34,734 nucleotides of DNA, taken from positions 1 to 34,734 of the forward strand of contig JAFWUG010000020.1 in the NCBI GenBank assembly GCA_017524185.1. Direction: 5' to 3'. Of the stretch, positions 24,581 to 31,559 are shown in pieces (position 1 is the stretch's first letter; each line of letters starts with the position of its first letter). The position numbers and the translations under genes are program-made. This DNA comes from Bacteroidales bacterium. GTDB lineage: Bacteria; Bacteroidota; Bacteroidia; Bacteroidales; Tenuifilaceae. The notes under the pieces are model-generated. The model made no database searches, was not told the DNA's origin, and was given only the letters and a program-made list of their open reading frames with translations.

Positions 24581-25435
24581 TTAGCCACCAAAGGTGAGGC
24601 GGCTAATTTCGTTGTGTATCAGCTGACTAGTGTTGTGCCTATAGCGCTGTTTAAGGCAGGCAATGGCCCAGGTGATTCCGCAGAGCGGTTCGGCCAGAAA
24701 CAGTTCGTCGGCATCGAGCACAGCTTGTAGGCTTAGCCCCACCTGATGCTGCACTGCTATGCCTAAACGCATGGCTGCCTGTAGTACTAAATCGCGCATC
24801 ACATTGGGACAGCAGCCCTCGCGTTTCGATGGTGTGTAGAGCGTGTTTTTGTGCATTATGAACATGTTGGCTTCAATGGCATCGGCAATACGCCCAAAAC
24901 GATTAAGCATAAGGCAGTTATCTGCTCGTTGGCTCTTGGCGTATTGCCGTGCAAGCGCATTGAGCGTTCCGTTGGCCCCGCGTATGAGCGATAGCGGCGC
25001 GTCGGGATGGGGGCTGTTCTCCAGCACGCTTAGCACTATGCCCGACTCGTTGTAGCAGTATTGGCGGTAGGGCAGGGGGCGCGATTGTATGCTAAGGCAC
25101 GCGCTGTCGTTTGCGCTGCGATATACGCTTAAACGGATGTGCGAACTGTCGAATATGCGGTTCTTGTTGAGCAGCCGCGTTATGTTTTCGCTAATGCTGG
25201 CTGGGTTGTAGAGTAGCAGCGGCGGTTTTATGTTTAGCCGTTTGAGGTTGTTGTTGAGCAGTGTTAGGTGGGCGGGCAGGTGTCGCACTTCGGTGCCATA
25301 GGCCAGCATATCCTCGTAGGTTCCATCGTTATACATCAGCATGTTGTTGTGCGGGTCGATGGGGAGCTCAGCTCCGTTCACAAAATCGCCCTCCACGCGG
25401 CTGCTGTGGATGTATATGTAGTTTTTGATGGCCAA
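24581..25435 (-). CDS. Class IV aminotransferase-fold protein with catalytic Lys replaced by Arg
   Basis: 284 residues with the length and order of the branched-chain aminotransferase / aminodeoxychorismate lyase family: MYNDGTYEDMLAYG (34-47) near the N-terminus, then LIRGANGTLNALARQYAK (150-167), NCLMLNRFGRIADAIEANMF (173-192), and TPSKREGCCPNVMRD (201-215) where family members have TPP...GILPGVTR. Aligning the second segment with KTLN- or KSGN-type family sequences puts Arg152 (codon CGC) at the lysine that forms the PLP Schiff base. The usual Glu of the 'E-A-x-x-x-N-x-F' segment is Asp185. Normal transaminase or lyase chemistry is therefore doubtful. It follows holA by 11 bases in the amn-holA operon. 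Confidence 0.82.
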   Translation of the reverse strand: MAIKNYIYIHSSRVEGDFVNGAELPIDPHNNMLMYNDGTYEDMLAYGTEVRHLPAHLTLLNNNLKRLNIKPPLLLYNPASISENITRLLNKNRIFDSSHIRLSVYRSANDSACLSIQSRPLPYRQYCYNESGIVLSVLENSPHPDAPLSLIRGANGTLNALARQYAKSQRADNCLMLNRFGRIADAIEANMFIMHKNTLYTPSKREGCCPNVMRDLVLQAAMRLGIAVQHQVGLSLQAVLDADELFLAEPLCGITWAIACLKQRYRHNTSQLIHNEISRLTFGG

Positions 25436-25446
25436 CGTTATGGATG

Positions 25447-26487
25447 CTAATAGTGTAGGATGTAGAACAGCAACTCGCGCAGCAGTTCGCCATCGTCGAT
25501 TGTGCCGCGCTCCATGCCTTTTGAGCGAAGATCGTAGTCGCGCAGCATCGATAGGAAGCGCACGGTGCGTCGGATGTCGTATTTTGATGCCGCTCCGCGA
25601 TATTCGCGCACAAAGAATGGGTTTATGCCCAGCGCACGGGCCAAATCGGCCTCGCTGGAGTTGGCCATCAGGTGGGTTTTTAGTATGCGCACAAAGTGCT
25701 GATGTATGGTGGATATGATTGGCGGTAGCGGTGCAGCATTTTTGGCCAAGTAGTTTATTATTCTATTGCATTTCAGTATGTTGCGCTCGCTAATGGCCTT
25801 GGTGAGTTCGAATCGGTTAAAATCTTTGCTTATACCGATGTTGTCTTCAATTTGCTTGGTGTCGATGGTGGTTGTTCCTTGCGGCAGGGCAACTAGCAGT
25901 TTGTCGAGCTCGTGGGCTATTTTGCTAAGGTCGTTGCCCAAGTGTTCGGTGAGCAGCTGGCAGGCCACAGGAGTTACGCTTATTTTTTTTTCGCTCAGAT
26001 ATTTACTTATCCAGTCGGGCACCTGGTTGTCGTAGAGTTTTTTCGACTCGAATTTGATGCCGCCAATTTTTTCGAGCTGTTTCAGCATTTTGGTGAGGCG
26101 CGCGCCTTTCTCTCCGCTCGATTCGGTCTTGGGTTTGTGGCATATCACCAGCACGGTCGATGCTACGGGCGAGTTTAGATAGATTTCAAGTTTTTCGAGG
26201 TTCTTGGCACTTTGCGCCTCTTTCACCATCACCACCAGTCGCTCGGCATTCATGGGGAATCGGCGCGCTTCAACGTTTAGGGCATTCACGTCCACTTCCT
26301 TGCCGTAGTATATCAGCAGGTTGAACGCTTTTTCTTCCTCGCTAAGCGCGTTTTGCTCTATGTAGTCCGATATTTGGTCGATGTAGTAGGGTTCATCGCC
26401 AGTGAGGAAGTAGGCGGGGCGGTATTTGCCCTTTTTGAGTTCGCCCATCACCTCGGCGAACGTGCTGCCGCTTTTTGCTAATGCCAT
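25447..26487 (-). CDS. holA: DNA polymerase III subunit delta
   Basis: 346 residues. HolA is the clamp-loader subunit that opens the beta clamp. It has the family N-terminus YRPAYFLTGDEPYYIDQISDYIEQ (about 22-45), the mid-region VLVICHKPKT, and QLLTEHLGNDLSKIAHELDKLLVA in the helical AAA+ lid. The C-terminal collar domain includes FELTKAISERNILKCNRIINYL, IHQHFVRILKTH and the GINPFFVREYRGAASKYD motif. The start at 26487 follows the amn stop by 5 bases, and the aminotransferase-like gene follows the stop by 11, so the three form an operon. Confidence 0.93.
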   Translation of the reverse strand: MALAKSGSTFAEVMGELKKGKYRPAYFLTGDEPYYIDQISDYIEQNALSEEEKAFNLLIYYGKEVDVNALNVEARRFPMNAERLVVMVKEAQSAKNLEKLEIYLNSPVASTVLVICHKPKTESSGEKGARLTKMLKQLEKIGGIKFESKKLYDNQVPDWISKYLSEKKISVTPVACQLLTEHLGNDLSKIAHELDKLLVALPQGTTTIDTKQIEDNIGISKDFNRFELTKAISERNILKCNRIINYLAKNAAPLPPIISTIHQHFVRILKTHLMANSSEADLARALGINPFFVREYRGAASKYDIRRTVRFLSMLRDYDLRSKGMERGTIDDGELLRELLFYILHY

Positions 26488-26492
26488 GGCGA

Positions 26493-27263
26493 CTAAAAAC
26501 GCATGTGTTTGATTGATTGGTTGCTCTCAATGAGCTGTTGCAGCGATTCTATGCCTATCAGTATGTGGCTATCCACAAACATTGAGCTCACCATGCGGTC
26601 GCTGGCCGTGGTTTTTATACCCTCCGAAATCATGGGCTGATCCGATACCAGTAGCAGTGCACCTGTTGGAATTTCGTTGTAGAAGCCCACGGTGAGCAGT
26701 GTGGCCGTTTCCATGTCGATGGCCATGGCGCGGGTGGTGCGCAGGTACTCTTTGAATTCCTCGTCGTACTCCCATACGCGGCGGTTGGTCGATAGCACCG
26801 TGCCCGTCCAGTAGTCCTTATCGTGGTTACAGATTGCTTCGGACACCACGCGTTGCAGCGAGAAAGCGGGCAGAGCGGGCACCTCGGGCGGTAGGTAGTC
26901 GTTCGACGTACCCTCGTGCCTGATTGCCGCCGTGGGCAGTATGAAATCGCCCACGTTGTTCTTAGACTTCAGACCGCCGCATTTGCCCAAAAATAGCGCG
27001 GCTTTGGGTTTTATTGCGCTCAGCAGATCCATGATGGTGGCCGCATTGGGGCTTCCCATGCCGAAGTCAATCATGGTGATGCCGCCAGCGGTGGCGCATG
27101 GCATGTTGGCACTCGGATCCACTATATTCACCCCGTTGAGGCGGGCAAACAGCTCCAGGTAGCCCCTGAAGTTAGTGAGCAGTATGTGCGACCCAAAGTC
27201 GGCTAACTGTTGGCCGGTGTAGCGGGTGAGCCAATTCTCGCAGATTTCTTGCTTCGTGTGCAT
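26493..27263 (-). CDS. amn: AMP nucleosidase
   Basis: 256 residues from the ATG at 27263, the normal size of the short Bacteroidetes AMP nucleosidase. The enzyme splits AMP into adenine and ribose 5-phosphate. It belongs to the nucleoside phosphorylase superfamily: ITMIDFGMGSPNAATIMDLL, ALFLGKCGGLKSK, GDFILPTAAIRHEGTSNDYLPPEVPA, STNRRVWEYDEEF and the substrate-binding AMAIDMETATLLTVG are all visible. The frame is open to 27323, but those 20 residues (Pro/Ala/Gln-rich) lie within the leader downstream of the promoter box at 27339 and are not part of the family. holA follows by 5 bases. Confidence 0.93.
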   Translation of the reverse strand: MHTKQEICENWLTRYTGQQLADFGSHILLTNFRGYLELFARLNGVNIVDPSANMPCATAGGITMIDFGMGSPNAATIMDLLSAIKPKAALFLGKCGGLKSKNNVGDFILPTAAIRHEGTSNDYLPPEVPALPAFSLQRVVSEAICNHDKDYWTGTVLSTNRRVWEYDEEFKEYLRTTRAMAIDMETATLLTVGFYNEIPTGALLLVSDQPMISEGIKTTASDRMVSSMFVDSHILIGIESLQQLIESNQSIKHMRF

Positions 27264-27338
27264 GTTGGTGTGCTTTGTTTGCTGTGGAAATGGGGCTGCC
27301 GCTGTTGGCCGAGCCTTGCCCATTGCCTAATCATTTCG

Positions 27339-27369
27339 CAAAGATAGGTATTTATTGCGAATGCTCAAA
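27339..27369 (-). promoter_or_regulatory. Consensus Bacteroidetes promoter for amn-holA
   Basis: On the minus strand TTTG (27366-27369), a 19-base spacer and TATCTTTG (27339-27346) give both consensus elements at the ideal distance. Transcription would start near 27332, leaving about 70 bases of leader before the chosen amn start. Confidence 0.8.
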
Positions 27370-27449
27370 AAATACGAGTAATCAGCTGAATTTTAGTGTT
27401 TTAGTTTGTATTGAATTACACACCGCTGTATTCTATCGGAATTTATGCC

Positions 27450-27457
27450 TATCTTTG
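27450..27457 (+). promoter_or_regulatory. -7 promoter box for the HsdR-N-like gene
   Basis: TATCTTTG is an exact -7 match and overlaps the start of the longer reading frame (ATG at 27445), so translation more likely begins at 27487, 29 bases past the box. No TTTG is found at the -33 distance. It is divergent from the amn promoter about 80 bases away. Confidence 0.55.
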
Positions 27458-27486
27458 CCCGTAGCATCACCCTAAATCCCCGGCAC

Positions 27487-27942
27487 ATGTTAGCAACATC
27501 GTTTCCGCCGCTTGGTTTGCCGCCCTATGCCTACAAGCTAAGTGCCGATGGGCAGCGCATATTCGACACCGTGCGTAGGCGCTATGTGGCTCTAACCCCC
27601 GAGGAGTGGGTGCGACAGCATTTGGTGAACTTTTTGGTGCAGCATCGGGGTGTGCCTGCTGGGTTGATGCAGGTTGAGGCGGCCTTGCGCCTCAATGGTC
27701 TATCGCACCGCGCCGATGTTGTGGTGTTCGACCGTCAGGCGCAGCCCTTGCTGGTGGCCGAATGTAAGGCCCCTACCGTGCAGCTCACCAACGAGGTGTT
27801 GCAGCAGGCTTGCCGCTATAATATCCGCTTTTGCGCTCGCTACATACTGATTTCTAACGGATTGCGGCATCTTTGCCTTCGTATCGACCGTTCCACTGGC
27901 GCGGCGGAGCCAGTGGCCGTGCCGATGTTCGACGAGATGTAG
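27487..27942 (+). CDS. Stand-alone type I restriction enzyme R N-terminal-like (PD-(D/E)XK) protein
   Basis: 151 residues from the ATG at 27487. It carries a PD-(D/E)XK nuclease core: RADVVVFD with D77 and LLVAECKAP with E92-x-K94, followed by a helix with NEVLQQACRYN and a strand RYILISNG. This matches the HSDR_N_2 / 'type I restriction enzyme R N-terminal domain' family, a small conserved protein of Bacteroidetes that occurs without HsdM or HsdS genes; none is present here. Its role is unknown; nuclease activity is possible because the catalytic residues are intact. The upstream ATG at 27445 is rejected because the promoter box overlaps it. It converges with the next gene, 12 bases away. 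Confidence 0.85.
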   Translation: MLATSFPPLGLPPYAYKLSADGQRIFDTVRRRYVALTPEEWVRQHLVNFLVQHRGVPAGLMQVEAALRLNGLSHRADVVVFDRQAQPLLVAECKAPTVQLTNEVLQQACRYNIRFCARYILISNGLRHLCLRIDRSTGAAEPVAVPMFDEM

Positions 27943-27954
27943 CCTTGTTGGGTG

Positions 27955-28920
27955 CTATTCGTTTTCGGGTTTGGGGAAAATGCGCTTTTTTAGGATTCGG
28001 AACGACAGCTGCACACCCGCGCTAAAAGTGTGCGAGTAGGGGGTGCCATCGAGCCAGGTTAACTGCCGCCCTATGTTGAACTGTGCGCTGAACACGTTGG
28101 GTGTGTTCACTGTGAAAATCAGTGATGGCGTTAGGCTAAACACATTCGGATTGCTCTGTAGCCGTTGCGCCACGTCGGCCCAAAGAGTGGTGCTGTTGTC
28201 GTGGTTGAAGTTGAAGTAGCGTGTGTGGCCTATGTTGAGCATAAAAGTGCCTTGGAATAGGTGTTTTAGTCGTTTGCCGGTGTAAACCGAAATGCCCCCC
28301 GACAGGTTTTGGTTGAACATCGAATAGGAGTGTTCGATTTGGTGGCGCTTGACTCCCGTTGGGATGGGAATAATGTAGTACCAAATTGCGCCAGTTATCT
28401 CAAGCCCCGATGCTGCTAATTTGCCTTTGCCAAAGCCCAGCGAGTATTGGCCTTCAAAGGCAAAATATTCGGAAAATTTGGCGTGATAGGCTGCTGAGGT
28501 TGATGCTAAACTATGTTCGGTATTTAGCGTCCAAACGGTAGGGTGTATAGACTCTACACCAGCATCTAAGTTGTTTGCCGAGAATGAGAGCCCAAACGAT
28601 ATGTGTTCCCAGGGCGTGTAGTATGCCGCGAGGCTGGCATGACTTTGTCCCCAATAAGGGTCTTCGTTGTATGTAAAAAAGGAGGGGCTTATGTAGTTTC
28701 CTGGAGCGGGTGCAATTTTTTTCGATCTCATTGCTTCAAGGCCGAGGTGGGCGCGTAGCTGCCCCTTGTAGGCCATGGCGTGGGTGATTGGTGCTTGTAT
28801 GGGGTGTAGCGCGGAATAGCGCACCATGGCCTCGCGCGACCAGCTGTCCTGAGCCGTTGCTGTGTGGCCAATTAGATATGTCAATGCACACAAGGCGATG
28901 GCTTTTAGTGTATTACGCAT
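27955..28920 (-). CDS. Putative outer membrane beta-barrel protein
   Basis: 321 residues. A signal peptide ending TATAQ (about 1-23) is followed by alternating strand patterns rich in Tyr, Phe, Ser and Gly: HASLAAYYTPWEHISFGLSFSANN, FEGQYSLGFGKG, LSGGISVYTGKR, TFMLNIGHTRYFNF, SLIFTVN and FSAQFNIGRQLTW, with HTFSAGVQLSFRI near the end. The early GNYISPSFFTYNEDPYWGQSH region might be a plug-like loop. I do not recognise a named family. PorP/SprF was considered but its QDPHFSQYY-type start is absent. The Rieske-like lipoprotein gene lies 28 bases upstream and may share its transcript. Barrel topology is inferred from composition only. Confidence 0.75.
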   Translation of the reverse strand: MRNTLKAIALCALTYLIGHTATAQDSWSREAMVRYSALHPIQAPITHAMAYKGQLRAHLGLEAMRSKKIAPAPGNYISPSFFTYNEDPYWGQSHASLAAYYTPWEHISFGLSFSANNLDAGVESIHPTVWTLNTEHSLASTSAAYHAKFSEYFAFEGQYSLGFGKGKLAASGLEITGAIWYYIIPIPTGVKRHQIEHSYSMFNQNLSGGISVYTGKRLKHLFQGTFMLNIGHTRYFNFNHDNSTTLWADVAQRLQSNPNVFSLTPSLIFTVNTPNVFSAQFNIGRQLTWLDGTPYSHTFSAGVQLSFRILKKRIFPKPENE

Positions 28921-28948
28921 ATAGGTTCATGGTTTAGTATTGGCTTTG

Positions 28949-29389
28949 CTAATTATGTACGTGCAGCGTGTTGCCTGTGATGGTAGCGGTGTAGGCCTGT
29001 AGCGGATAATCGAAATTTGAGGCCCAGCCGTTTAGCAGCATATATTGTGCACTGCACACGGGGCAGGTGGCAGTGCCGCTACTCAGGCCATCGAGCGCAA
29101 TCACGCTCACCTGTTCGCTGCTTATCATACAGTTGGGGCATGTGCAGTCGTAGGCGTTCACCGCGTTGGTGTATCTATACACAATAATGCCATTGTTCTG
29201 GTAGCCATATCCTGGCACCACAATGGCATTGCCGTCGTACTGGAGCGGCGAAAACAAGGGGAGCGATAGTTCGGCGTAGATGCTTACGGGTGTTTGGGGA
29301 ATTACACGCGCTTGCTCGTTGTCGAAACAGGCGCAAAACAGAACCATAAGCGTGGATAGTATCGTATAAATTGGTATATTTGTCCGCAT
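28949..29389 (-). CDS. Rieske-fold-like lipoprotein with four cysteine ligands
   Basis: 146 residues from the ATG at 29389, which gives a signal sequence ending LFCAC (Cys21 as likely lipid site). The frame extends to 29425, but the His-rich 12 residues would precede the signal and overlap the divergent gene. The soluble part has C82-T-C84 (DCTCPNC, with C87), a 24-residue gap, then C109-x2-C112 (TCPVCSAQY), and ends PLQAYTATITGNTLHVHN. Rieske proteins have C-x-H ... C-x2-H with the same spacing logic and a similar closing strand. Here Cys stands in both His places. Iron or zinc binding is likely, but the metal is unknown. It is divergent from the repeat-protein gene. Confidence 0.72.
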   Translation of the reverse strand: MRTNIPIYTILSTLMVLFCACFDNEQARVIPQTPVSIYAELSLPLFSPLQYDGNAIVVPGYGYQNNGIIVYRYTNAVNAYDCTCPNCMISSEQVSVIALDGLSSGTATCPVCSAQYMLLNGWASNFDYPLQAYTATITGNTLHVHN

Positions 29390-29413
29390 GTAACAGCGCA
29401 TGATATTAAAGCG

Positions 29414-30358
29414 ATGATGGTGCAATATTACAAAAAAATCATCGGATTTACGCTAATCCTTACCCTGGCCGTTGCTCCGTTGCTGCTCTGGAGCGCACCA
29501 ACAGGGGGAAAGGCCGACCCGCTATTGGGTACGCGTTCGCGCTGGTCCAACTTGGAGGGCAGCATGGCGAAGCGCAATCGTGAGGTGCGGAAGTATCAGC
29601 GCGAGCATCGGCGCGAGGAGCGTAAGATGGCGCGGGAGCGTATGGCCAACATGCAGCTCGATGCGCGCTACAGCCGCGAGTTTCGGAAGGCGCACTTCGC
29701 CAAGCAAACGCCCCAGGCCAAGGAGATGATGGTCGCCTCGGCCAAGGAGTCGAAAGCCATGCGCGATTTGGGCAACACCAAGTATAGCCGCAACGTGATG
29801 AAGGCCATGCTCGAAAGGCAAACGCTCACCGCGCAGCGCATGATGCGCCAATCGGCTAAGGAGTCGGAGGAGTTGCGCGATAAGGCACGCACTAAGTATA
29901 GCCGCGACCCACAGCAGGCGTTGCTGGAGCGGCAAACGCCCTCGGCGCAGCGTATGATACGCCAGTCGGCCAAGGAGTCGGAGGGAATGCGCGACAAGGC
30001 TCGCACCAGGTATAGCCGCGACAAGCAACAGGCTCTGCAGGAACGGCAGTCGCCCTCGGCGCGGCGCATGATACGCCAGTCGGCCAAGGAATCGGAGGAA
30101 ATGCGCGACAAGGCTCGCACCAAGTATAGCCGCGACAAGCAGCAGGCAGGTTTGGAGCGGCAATCGGCCTCGGCGCAGAAAATGATGCAGCAGTCGGCCA
30201 AGGAGTCTAAAAGCTTGCGCTCAACCAGCAGCAACCCGCTCTCGCGTGCCAAGCAGCGGCTACAGGACAAAAAATCGACCCGTCAAATGCAGCGCGACAG
30301 GCGGCAGGCCGTGAAACAGCAACGCCGAATAGCAAGAGAAGCAAGGTCATCTAAATAG
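29414..30358 (+). CDS. Exported arginine-rich protein with tandem 38-residue repeats
   Basis: 314 residues (a second ATG follows at 29417). Residues 1-28 form a signal peptide or anchor ending LLLWSAP. The rest is highly basic and predicted helical. Five units of 38 residues lie at 97-134, 135-172, 173-210, 211-248 and 249-286, with the core RQSAKESEEMRDKARTKYSR; a half unit (ARYSREF) precedes them at about 84. Units 2-4 are nearly identical and the outer ones are worn. The C-terminus is Arg/Lys/Gln-rich. Charged residues alternate, suggesting a long single helix or coiled coil. There is no known domain; binding to acidic polymers is only a guess. Translation and signal peptide make it a likely real gene despite its composition. 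Confidence 0.8.
   Translation: MMVQYYKKIIGFTLILTLAVAPLLLWSAPTGGKADPLLGTRSRWSNLEGSMAKRNREVRKYQREHRREERKMARERMANMQLDARYSREFRKAHFAKQTPQAKEMMVASAKESKAMRDLGNTKYSRNVMKAMLERQTLTAQRMMRQSAKESEELRDKARTKYSRDPQQALLERQTPSAQRMIRQSAKESEGMRDKARTRYSRDKQQALQERQSPSARRMIRQSAKESEEMRDKARTKYSRDKQQAGLERQSASAQKMMQQSAKESKSLRSTSSNPLSRAKQRLQDKKSTRQMQRDRRQAVKQQRRIAREARSSK
29702..30271 (+). repeat. Five tandem 114-base coding repeats
   Basis: Units start at 29702, 29816, 29930, 30044 and 30158, each 114 bases long (38 codons). The third and fourth are nearly identical at the DNA level, with shared stretches such as CGCCAGTCGGCCAAGGA. The first and last are diverged. The exact multiple of three keeps the reading frame, so units can be gained or lost without frameshift. 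Confidence 0.85.
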
Positions 30359-30381
30359 AAATCAGTAGGTTAGTTAACGCA

Positions 30382-30984
30382 ATGGATACAGAAACGCTTA
30401 TTTATATTGTAATGATAGCCATTTATATAATGGTGGGTGTGGCACGGCGAGTGGCCAAAAAGAATATAGAGTCAATAAAGACACAACCCCCATCAAGTGG
30501 CAAGCAACCTGTTCAAGCCCCAGATCCATACGCTTTTGACCCATTGGCACCCAACCCATATTCCAAGCCGAACGATGCCTATCAGGAAACTGACGATTAT
30601 TTTCCAATGTCGTCGTCATCATCGTTCGAGGCCGCACGCGAAACATTTGATAGTGCTGAGGATGAGGTGTTTATACCTAAAAGCTTTGAGACCATTTTTG
30701 CCGATGAGTCCGTTATGTTGGGGAGCGAAAGCAGCGCCGACGCCGACGAGCAGACACTCTATCCGGGCTATAGCTATAAGCCCATCGACATACCTGAGCC
30801 AGAGCCTGTAGTTGTGGCCGAAAGCCCGCTGCGTCCGGTGGAACGCCGAGCAGAATCGTCGGCTCAACCCGATGAGATTGAGGCGTTGCACCCTGTGCTG
30901 GCCGACATTCAAGCCAATGGTTTCGACCCAATTAAAGCCGTGCTGTATGCCGAAATCATAACTCCTAGACATAATAATTTTTAG
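30382..30984 (+). CDS. Membrane-anchored acidic protein of unknown function
   Basis: 200 residues. One N-terminal transmembrane helix (about 5-22, LIYIVMIAIYIMVGVA) is followed by a basic patch (RRVAKK). A long Pro/Ser/Asp/Glu-rich, probably disordered segment runs to about residue 170. A short conserved-looking C-terminus (FDPIKAVLYAEIITPRH) resembles the 'kAviYSEIL' ending of other Bacteroidetes hypothetical proteins with the same layout. It starts 23 bases after the repeat-protein stop, so it may share its transcript, and is upstream of greA. The acidic tail could interact with the very basic neighbour, but they would lie in different compartments if the N-terminus anchors it facing the cytoplasm. 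Confidence 0.75.
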   Translation: MDTETLIYIVMIAIYIMVGVARRVAKKNIESIKTQPPSSGKQPVQAPDPYAFDPLAPNPYSKPNDAYQETDDYFPMSSSSSFEAARETFDSAEDEVFIPKSFETIFADESVMLGSESSADADEQTLYPGYSYKPIDIPEPEPVVVAESPLRPVERRAESSAQPDEIEALHPVLADIQANGFDPIKAVLYAEIITPRHNNF

Positions 30985-31013
30985 TTCAGGGTACGATTTT
31001 GAAATTTTAGTAC

Positions 31014-31021
31014 TATATTTG
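31014..31021 (+). promoter_or_regulatory. -7 promoter box for greA
   Basis: TATATTTG matches TAnnTTTG. Transcription would start near 31027, just before the hairpin at 31032-31053. No properly spaced TTTG -33 element was found. Confidence 0.55.
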
Positions 31022-31031
31022 CAAAAACATG

Positions 31032-31061
31032 GAGTTCCGAGCAATCGGGATTCTTTTTTTT
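31032..31061 (+). terminator. Terminator-like hairpin in the greA leader (possible attenuator)
   Basis: GAGTTCCGA (31032-31040) pairs with TCGGGATTC (31045-31053) over nine pairs, two of them G-U, around a GNRA-type GCAA loop, and eight T follow at once (31054-31061). It lies between the greA -7 box and the greA ATG at 31083. It could end transcripts from upstream or attenuate greA itself. Confidence 0.7.
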
Positions 31062-31082
31062 ATAACAAACTGAGAATCAATC

Positions 31083-31556
31083 ATGTCAAAGATTAGCTAC
31101 CTTACCGAGGATGGCTTGGCCAAGTTGCGTGCCGAACTCGACCATCTGCGCACCGTGGAACGTCCTGCCTGCTCGCGCGCTATAGCCGAAGCTCGCGATA
31201 AGGGCGACCTCTCGGAGAATGCCGAATACGATGCCGCCAAGGAGGCTCAGGGATTGCTAGAGCTACGCATCTCTAAGCTCGAGGATCTGGTGGCCAACGC
31301 CCGTATAATCGACGAGTCGAAAATCAACACCGATCAGGTTCAAATCCTTAATCGGGTGAAAATACAGAACCTTAAAGCCAAAACCGAGCATATCTATATG
31401 CTCGTGTCGGAATCGGAGGCCAACCTCAAGGAGGGAAAACTTTCCGTCGGAACTCCCATTGCTAAAGCCCTGATGGGTAAAAAGGTGGGCGAAGTGGTTG
31501 AGGTGAAAGCCCCGGCTGGCATTATGCAGTTCAAAATACTCGAAATATCCATATAA
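31083..31556 (+). CDS. greA: Transcription elongation factor GreA
   Basis: 157 residues, standard length. GreA binds backtracked RNA polymerase and stimulates transcript cleavage. The N-terminal coiled coil contains YLTEDGLAKLRAELDHL and the acidic tip motif AEARDKGDLSENAEYDAAKEAQ (about 37-58), where the D and E residues reach the polymerase active site. The C-terminal FKBP-like domain has SVGTPIAKALMGKKVGEVVEVKAP. The promoter box and terminator-like hairpin lie in the 98 bases upstream. The HIT gene starts 3 bases after the stop. Confidence 0.95.
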   Translation: MSKISYLTEDGLAKLRAELDHLRTVERPACSRAIAEARDKGDLSENAEYDAAKEAQGLLELRISKLEDLVANARIIDESKINTDQVQILNRVKIQNLKAKTEHIYMLVSESEANLKEGKLSVGTPIAKALMGKKVGEVVEVKAPAGIMQFKILEISI

Positions 31557-31559
31557 GCC

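Noticed and set aside
27445..27486. Upstream start for the HsdR-N-like gene
   Set aside because: The exact -7 box at 27450-27457 overlaps this ATG, so the RNA would start after it.
27955..28920. PorP/SprF-type T9SS membrane protein
   Set aside because: The signature N-terminal QDPHFSQYY-like segment is missing; only general barrel features are present.
29522..30270. Two long minus-strand frames (213 and 200 residues) rich in Leu, Ala and Arg
   Set aside because: They are antisense copies of the 114-base repeats; the plus-strand frame has a signal peptide and coherent repeats.
29702..30271. CRISPR array
   Set aside because: The repeats are contiguous, 114 bases long and coding, with no spacers.
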